In this document: positions 53,201 through 60,859 of the stretch, in pieces
Numbering within the stretch: the first letter of the stretch is position 1
How the letters are laid out: each line of letters opens with the position of its first letter
Origin: Candidatus Thiothrix sulfatifontis
GTDB lineage: Bacteria > Pseudomonadota > Gammaproteobacteria > Thiotrichales > Thiotrichaceae
Direction of reading: 5' to 3'
Length of the DNA stretch: 64,000 nt
Assembly: GCA_022828425.1 (NCBI GenBank)
Contig: CP094685.1
Location: 558,001-622,000 of the forward strand
The notes under the pieces: model-generated
What the model was told of the DNA's origin: nothing
What the model saw: only the letters and a program-made list of their open reading frames with translations
Database searches by the model: none
Translations under genes and position numbers: made by a program

Positions 53201-53275
53201 GTATTTGTCTTATTTATTGAGTTCGTAAAAACAAAGTAATCAAGTCAAGGATACTAGCAGGTGTCTGACGAAACA

Positions 53276-53671
53276 TCATGTGTTATTGCCATGTGCCCGC
53301 ATTTGTTCCAGCTCATTTTCCAATACCGCAATGGTATCGTCGCGCATCTGCAAATCTTCTAACAACGCTTGCACGCGAATTTCATAAGTTTCCAAGCGCT
53401 CCAGCACGTCATCATCCGGTTGCGTGCTGTTTTCTAAACGTGCTGTTAGTTTTTCAGCACGTTCCTCGGCTTCTTTCAAATCGCGGCGCAAGGTCGCATT
53501 CTCACGATGGCATTGTTCCAAGCGAAACCGCGCATCAAAAGGGTCATCGACCGTTTCTGGAGCCAATGTGTGTGATTGTGCCGTTTTATTACCAGCCCAC
53601 CAGCCAATGGCCAAGCCGCTTACCACCGCTAGTGCCAACAACAAAGCAATTTGTATTGTTAGGTAAAACAT
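53276..53671 (-). CDS. single-span coiled-coil protein
   Basis: Unrecognised 131-residue protein. One N-terminal membrane helix (FYLTIQIALLLALAVVSGLAIGWWAG) is followed by a charged coiled coil (about 50-125: FRLEQCHRENATLRRDLKEAEER, VLENELEQMRAH). The start, MFYLTIQIAL, resembles the MFYLALQMVS start of the coiled-coil/HhH protein at 60860-61525. It is transcribed opposite to the polarity cluster from a shared 186-bp control region. Confidence 0.75.
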   Translation of the reverse strand: MFYLTIQIALLLALAVVSGLAIGWWAGNKTAQSHTLAPETVDDPFDARFRLEQCHRENATLRRDLKEAEERAEKLTARLENSTQPDDDVLERLETYEIRVQALLEDLQMRDDTIAVLENELEQMRAHGNNT

Positions 53672-53797
53672 CGGCGTCCTCTTGCCTTAAATCACCAGAC
53701 TGCCCTATTGTAGCAGCATCGTGCCACTAGAGAGCCTCACCTTTCATCAGAAAAACATTTTTCCCCGTTGTTTATAGACTATGATTAAAATGTCTTC

Positions 53798-53813
53798 TTC
53801 TATTCTGATAGAA
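53798..53813. promoter_or_regulatory. inverted repeat ahead of the polarity cluster
   Basis: TTCTAT-TCTG-ATAGAA is a perfect 6-bp-arm palindrome in the 186-bp divergent gap. A TATACT at 53815-53820 could be a -10 element for the rightward genes. A regulator bound here would cover the promoter. Confidence 0.45.
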
Positions 53814-53857
53814 TATACTATAAATCATGATTGAGTGTTTGGTGTGAACCTGAAATT

Positions 53858-54574
53858 ATGTTAGGAAAATTGCTACGCAGCGGGAAAACCCAGCCCCCGC
53901 CGGAATTGCCCTTGGCTTTTAGTCTTGCGTCTGAGCGACAGCTCCGGCTGCATCAGCACCATGACGTTTTGGGCGTGTGGCGTTTTCTTTCTCACCACAT
54001 TTGCCGCTACCCACAGGATTTACGTGCACACACCCAGCGCATTTTGTTGACACAGCACGAGTCATTGCGTAATTATTTAGCAGGTAGTCTTCAGGATTTA
54101 TTTCTGGCCTTGGACGGTGCAGGTTCGTTGCTACGCGAACGCTTGTTTAATTTGGTGAAAGACGACTTGAATCGCCAAGATGAGATGTTTTTCCAGCAAT
54201 GGCTGGCAGCACCGGCAGCGCTTGACGATTACCAGCAATGGCGCGAGGGATCGGTTTTATCCACTGGGCAAGAAACCTCCGGGGTCAAATTGCTAATGCT
54301 TGAGCGTGCTCAAGAAGCGGCTCAATATTCCAATGTGATGGAAGAAGTTTTCGCTTGTTTGGAATACGGTCAGATTGATACTGCCCGCGAGTTATTGGAA
54401 GCCGAAGTTCTCGCAGGCAACACCGAGGTAGCAATGGAGCAGGAGCTTGTGAACATTTATCAGTACACGCGCAGCAAGGATGGGCTGAATACCATGGTCG
54501 AGCGGATGCAGGCAGCGGGGCGCGAAATTTCTGCCCTGTGGCTGGAGAAGCAGCAGGAATCCGAACAATGGTAA
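53858..54574 (+). CDS. FimV C-terminal-like (TPR-type) protein
   Basis: Unrecognised 238-residue cytoplasmic protein. It has no signal peptide or membrane segment. The C-terminal part (LEYGQIDTARELLEAEVLAGN to EQELVNIYQYTRSKDG) resembles the helical C-terminal domain of FimV, which binds partners at the cell pole. The start at 53858 (MLGKLLRSGKTQ) follows a weak ribosome site; a TTG nine codons upstream is possible. It is the first gene of the GTPase cluster, 27 bp before the next. Confidence 0.65.
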   Translation: MLGKLLRSGKTQPPPELPLAFSLASERQLRLHQHHDVLGVWRFLSHHICRYPQDLRAHTQRILLTQHESLRNYLAGSLQDLFLALDGAGSLLRERLFNLVKDDLNRQDEMFFQQWLAAPAALDDYQQWREGSVLSTGQETSGVKLLMLERAQEAAQYSNVMEEVFACLEYGQIDTARELLEAEVLAGNTEVAMEQELVNIYQYTRSKDGLNTMVERMQAAGREISALWLEKQQESEQW

Positions 54575-54601
54575 AAAAATAACGATAAGCAGGCTGGATT
54601 T

Positions 54602-55975
54602 ATGCTGAAACATTCTAAAACAGGCCCCTTGAAAGTTGCGTTGCTGGCGATTAGCCCGCACAACCGAGCAATACTTGAGTTTTTTTTCTCAGGTGCTGGG
54701 CGCAATTTATTTCGGGTGGTGCCAGAAGCCGAGGCTGATGCCTTTATTCTGGATCATGATCACCCTGATGCGAAGGAAGATTGGCAACAGCGGACGGCTG
54801 CACACAAACCGGGCATTATTTTGTCGGTGCATCCCGCTGAATTACCGAACTGCATCTGGATTCCTAAACCCTTGACCTCACGTGCTTTGACTGATGCCGC
54901 TGACAGGGTACACGAGTTACTGGTGACGTTGGAATCGAAGTCTCACAAAGTGCAACGCCCCTTGGCGGATTCAAGTGCAGAAATTGCTGCTGAGAAACCC
55001 TTGGTACAGCACGCGCAAGCCCATTTTCGTGACCTGCCGCAACCGTTTGGGGTGGCAGCATCCGCGCAACGTGCTGATAAAAAATTGCGCTCGCTGGTCA
55101 TCAATCTGCCCGATGAAGACGAAACCGAGGAGCAGGCTCCCCCCGCTACACCCCTGCCTGAAGCGGACATTCCCGCCAGCGTGTTTGATCCGGCGGAAGT
55201 GGATATTCCTTTGGAGGAAATCGATCGCCCTGTCGATGATTCATTGTCTCAGGAAGAGGCAGAGAATCGTTGGAAAGCATTGTGTGGTGAACAAGACGAC
55301 GTGGCGTCCATGGCTGATATAGCGTTATTTACCCCGGAAAATTACGTGCTCAGCACAATTTTAGAAGCCATACGGGTCGCAAGAGATTCACAACAAACCG
55401 TGTATCTTAAATTATCAGCGCAAAATTACGCTTTACTGATGCCGCAGCAAGGGCTGGCGCACTGCACATTGGACACCCGATCAGAAGAATTTCGCATCCT
55501 GTGCAATAATCCCGTACAAACGGGGCAAATTGCGCTACATATACCCAACGGTGCGGAACTTGAAAGATTAGAACAGCATGCAGCGCACAATGCTGAGATG
55601 CTGTTGGATCTGGAGGCCTTTGCGTGGGTCAGCAGTTTATTGACTGCACGCGGTCGTTTAGGGCGTGGTGTTGAGATTGAGCAAAAGATTTCGCTGAAAT
55701 ACTGGCCAAACCTGACACGTCTTGAGCAATTCCCCCACATTATGCGTATCGCTGCTTTGTGGAATCAACGCCCGGCAAACGCGCTGGATATTGCCAAGGC
55801 TTTGGTCATTCCGCAACGCTATGTATTTGCATTCCACACCGCAGCTAATGCACTTAACTTGTTTGAAATGGATCAGAACAAACTCAAAAGTCGGGAAAAA
55901 GAGAAGCCGCAGCAGGAAAATCGTGGCTTCTTCTCGCGCTTGTTGAAGCGTTTGTTGGGAGGGGGGACGAAATAG
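54602..55975 (+). CDS. pseudo-receiver protein of unknown function
   Basis: Unrecognised 457-residue protein. The N-terminal ~110 residues look like a receiver domain without a phosphorylatable Asp (KVALLAISPHNRAILEFFF, then ADAFILDHDHPDAK and a Lys-Pro pair in WIPKPLTSRAL). This is inferred from fold resemblance. An acidic, Pro-rich linker (~150-215) follows. The C-terminal part (LKYWPNLTRLEQFPHIMRIAALWNQRPANALDIAKAL) could bind a partner. It precedes the GTPase gene by four bases, so a role as its regulator is plausible. Confidence 0.6.
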   Translation: MLKHSKTGPLKVALLAISPHNRAILEFFFSGAGRNLFRVVPEAEADAFILDHDHPDAKEDWQQRTAAHKPGIILSVHPAELPNCIWIPKPLTSRALTDAADRVHELLVTLESKSHKVQRPLADSSAEIAAEKPLVQHAQAHFRDLPQPFGVAASAQRADKKLRSLVINLPDEDETEEQAPPATPLPEADIPASVFDPAEVDIPLEEIDRPVDDSLSQEEAENRWKALCGEQDDVASMADIALFTPENYVLSTILEAIRVARDSQQTVYLKLSAQNYALLMPQQGLAHCTLDTRSEEFRILCNNPVQTGQIALHIPNGAELERLEQHAAHNAEMLLDLEAFAWVSSLLTARGRLGRGVEIEQKISLKYWPNLTRLEQFPHIMRIAALWNQRPANALDIAKALVIPQRYVFAFHTAANALNLFEMDQNKLKSREKEKPQQENRGFFSRLLKRLLGGGTK

Positions 55976-55979
55976 CTTT

Positions 55980-56525
55980 ATGAGTAGCATGATTAACCGC
56001 AAAATTATTTTCACAGGCCCGGTCGGTGCTGGTAAAACCACTGCCATCGCCGCCATCAGTGATATAAAACCCATTTCGACCGATGAATACGCTTCGGACA
56101 TGACCAAAAGCCGCAAGCCGCAAACCACGGTGGCGATGGATTATGGTTTGATCCGCTTGGGTGAAAACGAGCGGGTGCACCTATACGGTACGCCCGGTCA
56201 GGAACGCTTTGATTTTATGTGGGATATTTTGACTAAAGGTGGAATCGGCTTGATTTTGCTACTGGACAATACCCGCAAGGATCCGTTTCAAGACATCCGC
56301 TTCTACACGAACGCTTTCCGCGACTTCATTGAAAAGCAGCAAATGGTGGTGGGAGTGACACGCATGGATTTGCACCGCAAACCAGGCTTGATCGAATACC
56401 GGCATTATCTGGAATCGTTGTCACTGCAAGCGCCGGTGTTCGAGGTCGACGCACGCAGTCATAAAGATGTCACCATGCTGATTCAGGCGTTGTTATTCTC
56501 ACTGGATCCCGGAGTAAGCAACTGA
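55980..56525 (+). CDS. MglA-like small GTPase
   Basis: Ras-like GTPase of 181 residues related to MglA, which sets polarity for pili and gliding. The P-loop GPVGAGKTT spans residues 13-21, switch I includes TTVAMDYG with Thr50, and the G3 motif is TPGQERF (71-77) with Gln74. The G4 motif is TRMD (127-130) in place of NKxD. Both a roadblock-like protein and a roadblock gene follow. Gene order matches other GTPase-roadblock modules (Myxococcus mglBA, Streptomyces conservons). Its stop overlaps the next start. Confidence 0.85.
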   Translation: MSSMINRKIIFTGPVGAGKTTAIAAISDIKPISTDEYASDMTKSRKPQTTVAMDYGLIRLGENERVHLYGTPGQERFDFMWDILTKGGIGLILLLDNTRKDPFQDIRFYTNAFRDFIEKQQMVVGVTRMDLHRKPGLIEYRHYLESLSLQAPVFEVDARSHKDVTMLIQALLFSLDPGVSN

Positions 56526-57172
56526 TGAGCGAATACATACTCACCGAAAACTTGCATCTGGGCGTGACCCCGGCAGGTACTTATTATGCGGTACAAGACA
56601 ATGCCGCAGAACCGGGGCGGGTATTTTTACACCGCTTGTTTCAGGAAGCTGTTACTCCACTGTTTACGGTTGATATTGCCTGTGAGCTTAGCGGCTACAA
56701 GAAAAAGCGTGCATTGGAATTCGTCCACTGGATGCAAGAAGCCGGGATGATTCTGGGGCAAGAGCAAGATGAGTCTGCACCGGAAGAAACGCTGGAGCGT
56801 TTACTGCCTAAATTATTGCGTACCCTGTCTGATGAGGGCAAGGCGATTTTGGCGGAAAGCCGGGGGCTGTATTTGGGCAGTGCCGGTTTTACCCACGAAG
56901 CAGCTGAAGAGCTTGCCGCCTTAAGTGCCAACTTGACGGCAGTGTATTCTCGCCATAAAGAATTGTTGCATGGCAATTTGGGCTATCGTCAACGGGCGTG
57001 GGGTCTGGTGGATGCCAGTGGTAACAGTGAAGTCGGTTTTTGGCCGCTCTACATTGGTCAAAACCGTTTTACCCTGATTATTGGCGGCATTCCCCAATTT
57101 AACCAGCCAGACTTCAAACGCTTGGTGTGGGCGCTGGAAATGCGTTACGGCAATACTGAAATACCTGTATAA
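56525..57172 (+). CDS. roadblock-like GTPase partner with N-terminal helical domain
   Basis: Unrecognised 215-residue protein overlapping the GTPase stop (TGATG). The N-terminal part (ACELSGYKKKRALEFVHWMQEAGMILG) resembles a winged helix. The second half, GLYLGSAGFTHEAAEELAALSANL to FTLIIGGIPQFN, resembles a roadblock/LC7 fold. Such proteins act as effectors or GTPase regulators. The assignment is inferred from pattern. Tight coupling to the GTPase gene supports it. Confidence 0.6.
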   Translation: MSEYILTENLHLGVTPAGTYYAVQDNAAEPGRVFLHRLFQEAVTPLFTVDIACELSGYKKKRALEFVHWMQEAGMILGQEQDESAPEETLERLLPKLLRTLSDEGKAILAESRGLYLGSAGFTHEAAEELAALSANLTAVYSRHKELLHGNLGYRQRAWGLVDASGNSEVGFWPLYIGQNRFTLIIGGIPQFNQPDFKRLVWALEMRYGNTEIPV

Positions 57173-57210
57173 ATTGAATTAACTATTGATAATCAAGGAG
57201 AAAACGCGAC

Positions 57211-57573
57211 ATGCGCTCTGAAATGCTGAATTCTATTCTTAGTGACCTAAACGGTTCGTCTGCGGATATCGAAGCCTCTGCGGTTTTGTCTACGGATGGT
57301 TTGATGATGGCCTCGATGTTACCCGGTGGTATGGACGAAGACCGCGTGGGCGCAATGAGTGCTGCGATGTTGTCTTTGGGCGATCGCACGGCAGAAGAAT
57401 TGGCGCGTGGTGCGCTGGAACAAGTGCTGATTAAAGGCGCTAGAGGCTATATTTTGATGACACACGCAGGCAATGAAGCGGTGGTGACAGTATTGGCGAA
57501 ACCGAATGCACGTCTTGGTCTGATTTTCTTGGACGTGAAGCGTGCTGCCGAGAATATCGGCAAAATTATCTAA
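57211..57573 (+). CDS. roadblock/LC7 domain protein (MglB-like)
   Basis: Cytoplasmic 120-residue protein with the roadblock/LC7 fold: IEASAVLSTDGLMMASMLPGG, DEDRVGAMSAAMLSLGDRTAEELARG, EQVLIKGARGYILM and a final VKRAAENIGKII. In Myxococcus the homologue MglB is the GTPase-activating protein for MglA. A fine ribosome site (AAGGAG) precedes the start at 57211. It lies 38 bp after the roadblock-like protein. Confidence 0.88.
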   Translation: MRSEMLNSILSDLNGSSADIEASAVLSTDGLMMASMLPGGMDEDRVGAMSAAMLSLGDRTAEELARGALEQVLIKGARGYILMTHAGNEAVVTVLAKPNARLGLIFLDVKRAAENIGKII

Positions 57574-57675
57574 TCGCTAAGCTGAATATCATAACAATAA
57601 AGTTGTCTCAACCCATGCCTGACGGTTTATTGCTACGCCGTTTTAGATTGCGGGAAGCCAACACGGAGTGATGTG

Positions 57676-58161
57676 ATGGAAGATATGACAAACAAGGACG
57701 TGGAAGCGCCTTACACGGCGCATCAGTTACATTATTACGACGGTACTTCGCGGCGTGTACTGGTGAGGGACGAAGAAACACCTTTTCCAGAAGGTAAGTT
57801 AATTGTGTCGCGCACGGATTTGCGTGGCATTATCACCCATTGTAATCAGGCATTTGTGGAAATGTCTGGTTATTCTGAAACCGAATTGCTTGGGCAGCCA
57901 CAATACATTTTGCGGCATCCCGATATGCCGAAAGCCATTTTCAAGGATGCGTGGGAAACGGTGGCACGGGGCGAAAAATGGCACGGTTACATTAAGAATT
58001 TGTGTAAAAACGGGTGTTATTACTGGGTGTATGCCACGATAATTCTCAATATGCGGGCAGGAAATGCGATCAGTTGTACCTCGGTAAGACGCAAACCTTC
58101 GCGCACCCAAGTCGATGCCTGCATTGCGTATTACGCGCAGTTAAAGCAAGCGGAGGTCTGA
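57676..58161 (+). CDS. PAS domain protein
   Basis: Cytoplasmic 161-residue protein with a single PAS domain and no output domain. The sensor core is LIVSRTDLRGIITHCNQAFVEMSGYSETELLG, LRHPDMPKAIFKDAWETV and KNGCYYWVYATI, as in the redox-sensing PAS of Aer. ATG 57676 is chosen because a GGAG lies 9 bp upstream; a GTG one codon earlier is possible. It overlaps nothing but ends one base before the PhnD-like start. It could feed redox information to the module (inference). Confidence 0.85.
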   Translation: MEDMTNKDVEAPYTAHQLHYYDGTSRRVLVRDEETPFPEGKLIVSRTDLRGIITHCNQAFVEMSGYSETELLGQPQYILRHPDMPKAIFKDAWETVARGEKWHGYIKNLCKNGCYYWVYATIILNMRAGNAISCTSVRRKPSRTQVDACIAYYAQLKQAEV

Positions 58162-58162
58162 A

Positions 58163-58912
58163 ATGAAGCCTTATGTAATGAGTGTCAGCCCCGATTTTCC
58201 ACCCGCACAGATTGCAGGTTGGTACATTTTTAACACGTGGTTGCAACGCCAGTTGGATGTGCCCATTCACGTGAGTTTGTTTGATGATTTTGCCAGTCAG
58301 CGGGCAGTGATTCAGCAAGATGGGATCGACCTGATTTATGCCAACCCTTTCGATGCGGCAATGTTGGTGCGCGAAAAGGGTTTCACTGCCATTGCAACGC
58401 CGTTGCACAAATCGGATGAGGCGATTATTGCGGTGGCGGTCGACTCACCCGTGCAATGTATCGAAGATTTGTTGCCGGGTATTCGGATTGCGGCAACCGA
58501 TGACCCGGATGTGAACCTGATCGCGATGATTATGTTAGAGCCTGCGGATTTATCGGCGCAAAATATCCAAACCCATACGGTGGATACTTATGTGTTGGTG
58601 GCTAAGCGCTTATTGCAGGAGCAAGCGGATGTTGGATTTTTCCTGCGGGATGCGTTTGAAGCGCTCTCTGGCATGATTCGCCGCCAGTTGCGTGAATTGA
58701 TTCGCAGCGAAATACACGTGATTCGCCATGTGTTGTTGGCAGGCCCACGTTTGCAAGCGCAGCATGAGTCATTGCGCCGTATTTTGCCAGCCATGAGTGC
58801 TGACCCCAAGAGCCAAGGCGTTTTAGCCAGCATGGGTTTGCAAGGCTGGGAAATACAGGAACAGGAAGATACCGAATTTATGATTGACCTGATGGATACA
58901 TTGGTTAACTAA
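58163..58912 (+). CDS. PhnD-fold protein without signal peptide
   Basis: A 249-residue protein resembling periplasmic phosphonate-binding PhnD: the pattern is FPPAQIAGWYIFNTWLQRQL, IDLIYANPFDAAMLVREKGF and IAATDDPDVNLIAMIML. PhnD is normally secreted, but the start MKPYVMSVSPDF has no signal peptide or lipobox. It would therefore be cytoplasmic, presumably sensing a ligand rather than importing it (inference). A GAGG site sits within the PAS gene end. It is two bases ahead of the fimV-like gene. Confidence 0.8.
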   Translation: MKPYVMSVSPDFPPAQIAGWYIFNTWLQRQLDVPIHVSLFDDFASQRAVIQQDGIDLIYANPFDAAMLVREKGFTAIATPLHKSDEAIIAVAVDSPVQCIEDLLPGIRIAATDDPDVNLIAMIMLEPADLSAQNIQTHTVDTYVLVAKRLLQEQADVGFFLRDAFEALSGMIRRQLRELIRSEIHVIRHVLLAGPRLQAQHESLRRILPAMSADPKSQGVLASMGLQGWEIQEQEDTEFMIDLMDTLVN

Positions 58913-58914
58913 GC

Positions 58915-59961
58915 ATGAAAAAACTGACCTATTTTCACCAGCAGGTGCGCTCCCGTTTATTGCGGGCGTTAATTTCTGTGTCATTGGTAGGAACGTGTTT
59001 GTCTGGCACGGCTCTAGCAGCAGATAGTGCTTGGGAGGTTCAGTCCGGCAATACTTTGGGCAAGATTGTTGCTGAAAAATATCCCGGTTATGACAACCGT
59101 CAGGCGATTATGCGGGAAATCCTCAAACGGAACCCGCAAGCTTTTCGCAGTGAAAATATTAATAGCTTGATTGTGGGCAAAACGCTTCAGCTCCCTGAGC
59201 CCGCTGACATTCCTGAGCTTAAACCGCCGGTTCCCAAGCCTGCTGAAGGTGTTGACCCCGCGCTCCAAGAAAAAGTACAAGCGCTAACGGTACAGGTCAC
59301 GGAACTCGAAGAAACCATTACCATTTTAGAAGAGGAAAATGCCTCGTTACAGGAAATGGTGAATGAGGCGGCAGCAGGCAAACCTACCACTGAGCCAGTG
59401 TCCGCGCCATCCCCGGTTGATGACGCATTGCCACAGCGCTTGGCGGAGGCAGAAAAAGCCTTGTCTGCGAGTAAAGCCACTAATACCACGTTAGAGGAAC
59501 AACTGGCAGCAATTCAGCGCGAAAACGAAGTATTGCAGAATGACCTGCAACAAATTCGCGCGGCGGCAGCAGTGGCAGAAACCAAAGCGGTAGGCTCGGG
59601 TAACTTGCCGTGGATTTTACTCGGTTTGCTAACGCTATTGACTCTGCCACTGTTGTGGCTGTTGCAGCGCCAACGTGCAGTAGCACCCGTTGCAGCCGTA
59701 ACCAGTCGCGTGATCACCGAGCCAACGGCATCGGTTGAGGTACCGCCGCTGCCCGTCATGACGGATTTGCCGCCTGCAACGACCAGTATTGTACTTCCCT
59801 CAGATGAAAACCCGGACGCTGCCCTCAAGCTGGATATTGCTCGCGCGTATTTGGATTTGCGGGATTCGACAGGCGCTGCTGACATTTTGCAGGATGTTTT
59901 GGTCGAAGGCGGCGAACAGCAACGCCAAGAAGCCCGCGAAATTTTATCGTTTATTACTTGA
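58915..59961 (+). CDS. FimV/HubP-like polar scaffold protein
   Basis: Polar landmark protein. The 348-residue sequence has a signal peptide (cleavage after ALA near residue 35), a periplasmic LysM-like FimV N-terminal domain (WEVQSGNTLGKIVAEKYPG, ~38-95) and a coiled coil (~110-215). A membrane segment (PWILLGLLTLLTLPLLWLL, ~228-246) and a short FimV C-terminal helix pair (LDIARAYLDLRDSTGAADIL) follow. It is much shorter than the FimV of Pseudomonas. The gene follows the PhnD-like gene by two bases, tying FimV to the GTPase module. Confidence 0.88.
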   Translation: MKKLTYFHQQVRSRLLRALISVSLVGTCLSGTALAADSAWEVQSGNTLGKIVAEKYPGYDNRQAIMREILKRNPQAFRSENINSLIVGKTLQLPEPADIPELKPPVPKPAEGVDPALQEKVQALTVQVTELEETITILEEENASLQEMVNEAAAGKPTTEPVSAPSPVDDALPQRLAEAEKALSASKATNTTLEEQLAAIQRENEVLQNDLQQIRAAAAVAETKAVGSGNLPWILLGLLTLLTLPLLWLLQRQRAVAPVAAVTSRVITEPTASVEVPPLPVMTDLPPATTSIVLPSDENPDAALKLDIARAYLDLRDSTGAADILQDVLVEGGEQQRQEAREILSFIT

Positions 59962-60122
59962 TAAAACCGTTAATCTTTATAAATTAGCAGTTTATCCTGC
60001 TGATCTGCTGCTTATCCCCCTCTATCCTGTTGTCACTGGCGAATATATCGCGATGCTTCTAATCTCAAGACTCAACCATTGGTCTATATTCTATGGTTCG
60101 AGTAATAGATTGGGAGCATCTA

Positions 60123-60851
60123 ATGGCTTTTTCCGTAACCGTGAGCAAACAGCAAGTCATGCCGTTTGCTGCGCTGCTGGCATTGGTAGCAGTCACCGTC
60201 TTAACTTTGTTGAGTTTGTGGGTGCAACAACCGGCGATTGAAACAGATTTATTGCAACGTACCCGCCAAGCATTAGCGGAGTCGGGTTTGCCCACGCATT
60301 TGGTTCATTTTAATGGGCGTGATGGCGTCTTGACCGGAACCGTTGCCGGTGAAACAGAGGGGCAACGCTTGCAACAAATCGTTAGCAATGTTTACGGGGT
60401 GCGTCACGTTGAGAATCGTCTTATCCCTGTGAGTACGGCTTCCGCACAGGCCGACAGTTTGGAAATTCCCGCCGCACCCGCTGGGTTACATACCCCATCT
60501 AAACGTTTTCCCATTGAAAAAATTGATTTGAGTGCCATTCAATTTGAGTATTCCAGAGCCGAATTAGACGGCGAGGCTATGGCTGCGTTGGAGCAAGTGC
60601 TGGTTGAATTGCGTCAACAGCCGACAATGATTATTGAAGTTTCCGCACACACCGACCACGGCGGCACGGCACTGGGTAATTTGACGGTCAGTCAAGCGCG
60701 CGCCGAAGTGATCCGCAATTACTTATTGTCGCAAGGCATCGAAGCTAAGCAGGTGCAAGCTAAGGGCTACGGTTCTACCCGCCCAATCGTGGACGCCAGC
60801 GCCACAGATTCGGAGCGAAACCGTCGGATCGCTATTACGGTGTTGGAGTAA
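60123..60851 (+). CDS. BON-OmpA domain membrane protein
   Basis: Envelope protein of 242 residues. One N-terminal membrane anchor (LLALVAVTVLTLLSLWV, about 19-35) leads to a BON-like domain (FNGRDGVLTGTVAG, VRHVENRLIPV). The C-terminal OmpA-like peptidoglycan-binding domain (IQFEYSRAELD, HTDHGG, SERNRRIAITVLE) is intact. It resembles ArfA-type fusions. A GGGAG ribosome site precedes ATG 60123. A 161-bp gap separates it from the FimV-like gene. It could fix the scaffold to the wall (inference). Confidence 0.85.
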   Translation: MAFSVTVSKQQVMPFAALLALVAVTVLTLLSLWVQQPAIETDLLQRTRQALAESGLPTHLVHFNGRDGVLTGTVAGETEGQRLQQIVSNVYGVRHVENRLIPVSTASAQADSLEIPAAPAGLHTPSKRFPIEKIDLSAIQFEYSRAELDGEAMAALEQVLVELRQQPTMIIEVSAHTDHGGTALGNLTVSQARAEVIRNYLLSQGIEAKQVQAKGYGSTRPIVDASATDSERNRRIAITVLE

Positions 60852-60859
60852 TAGCGGCA

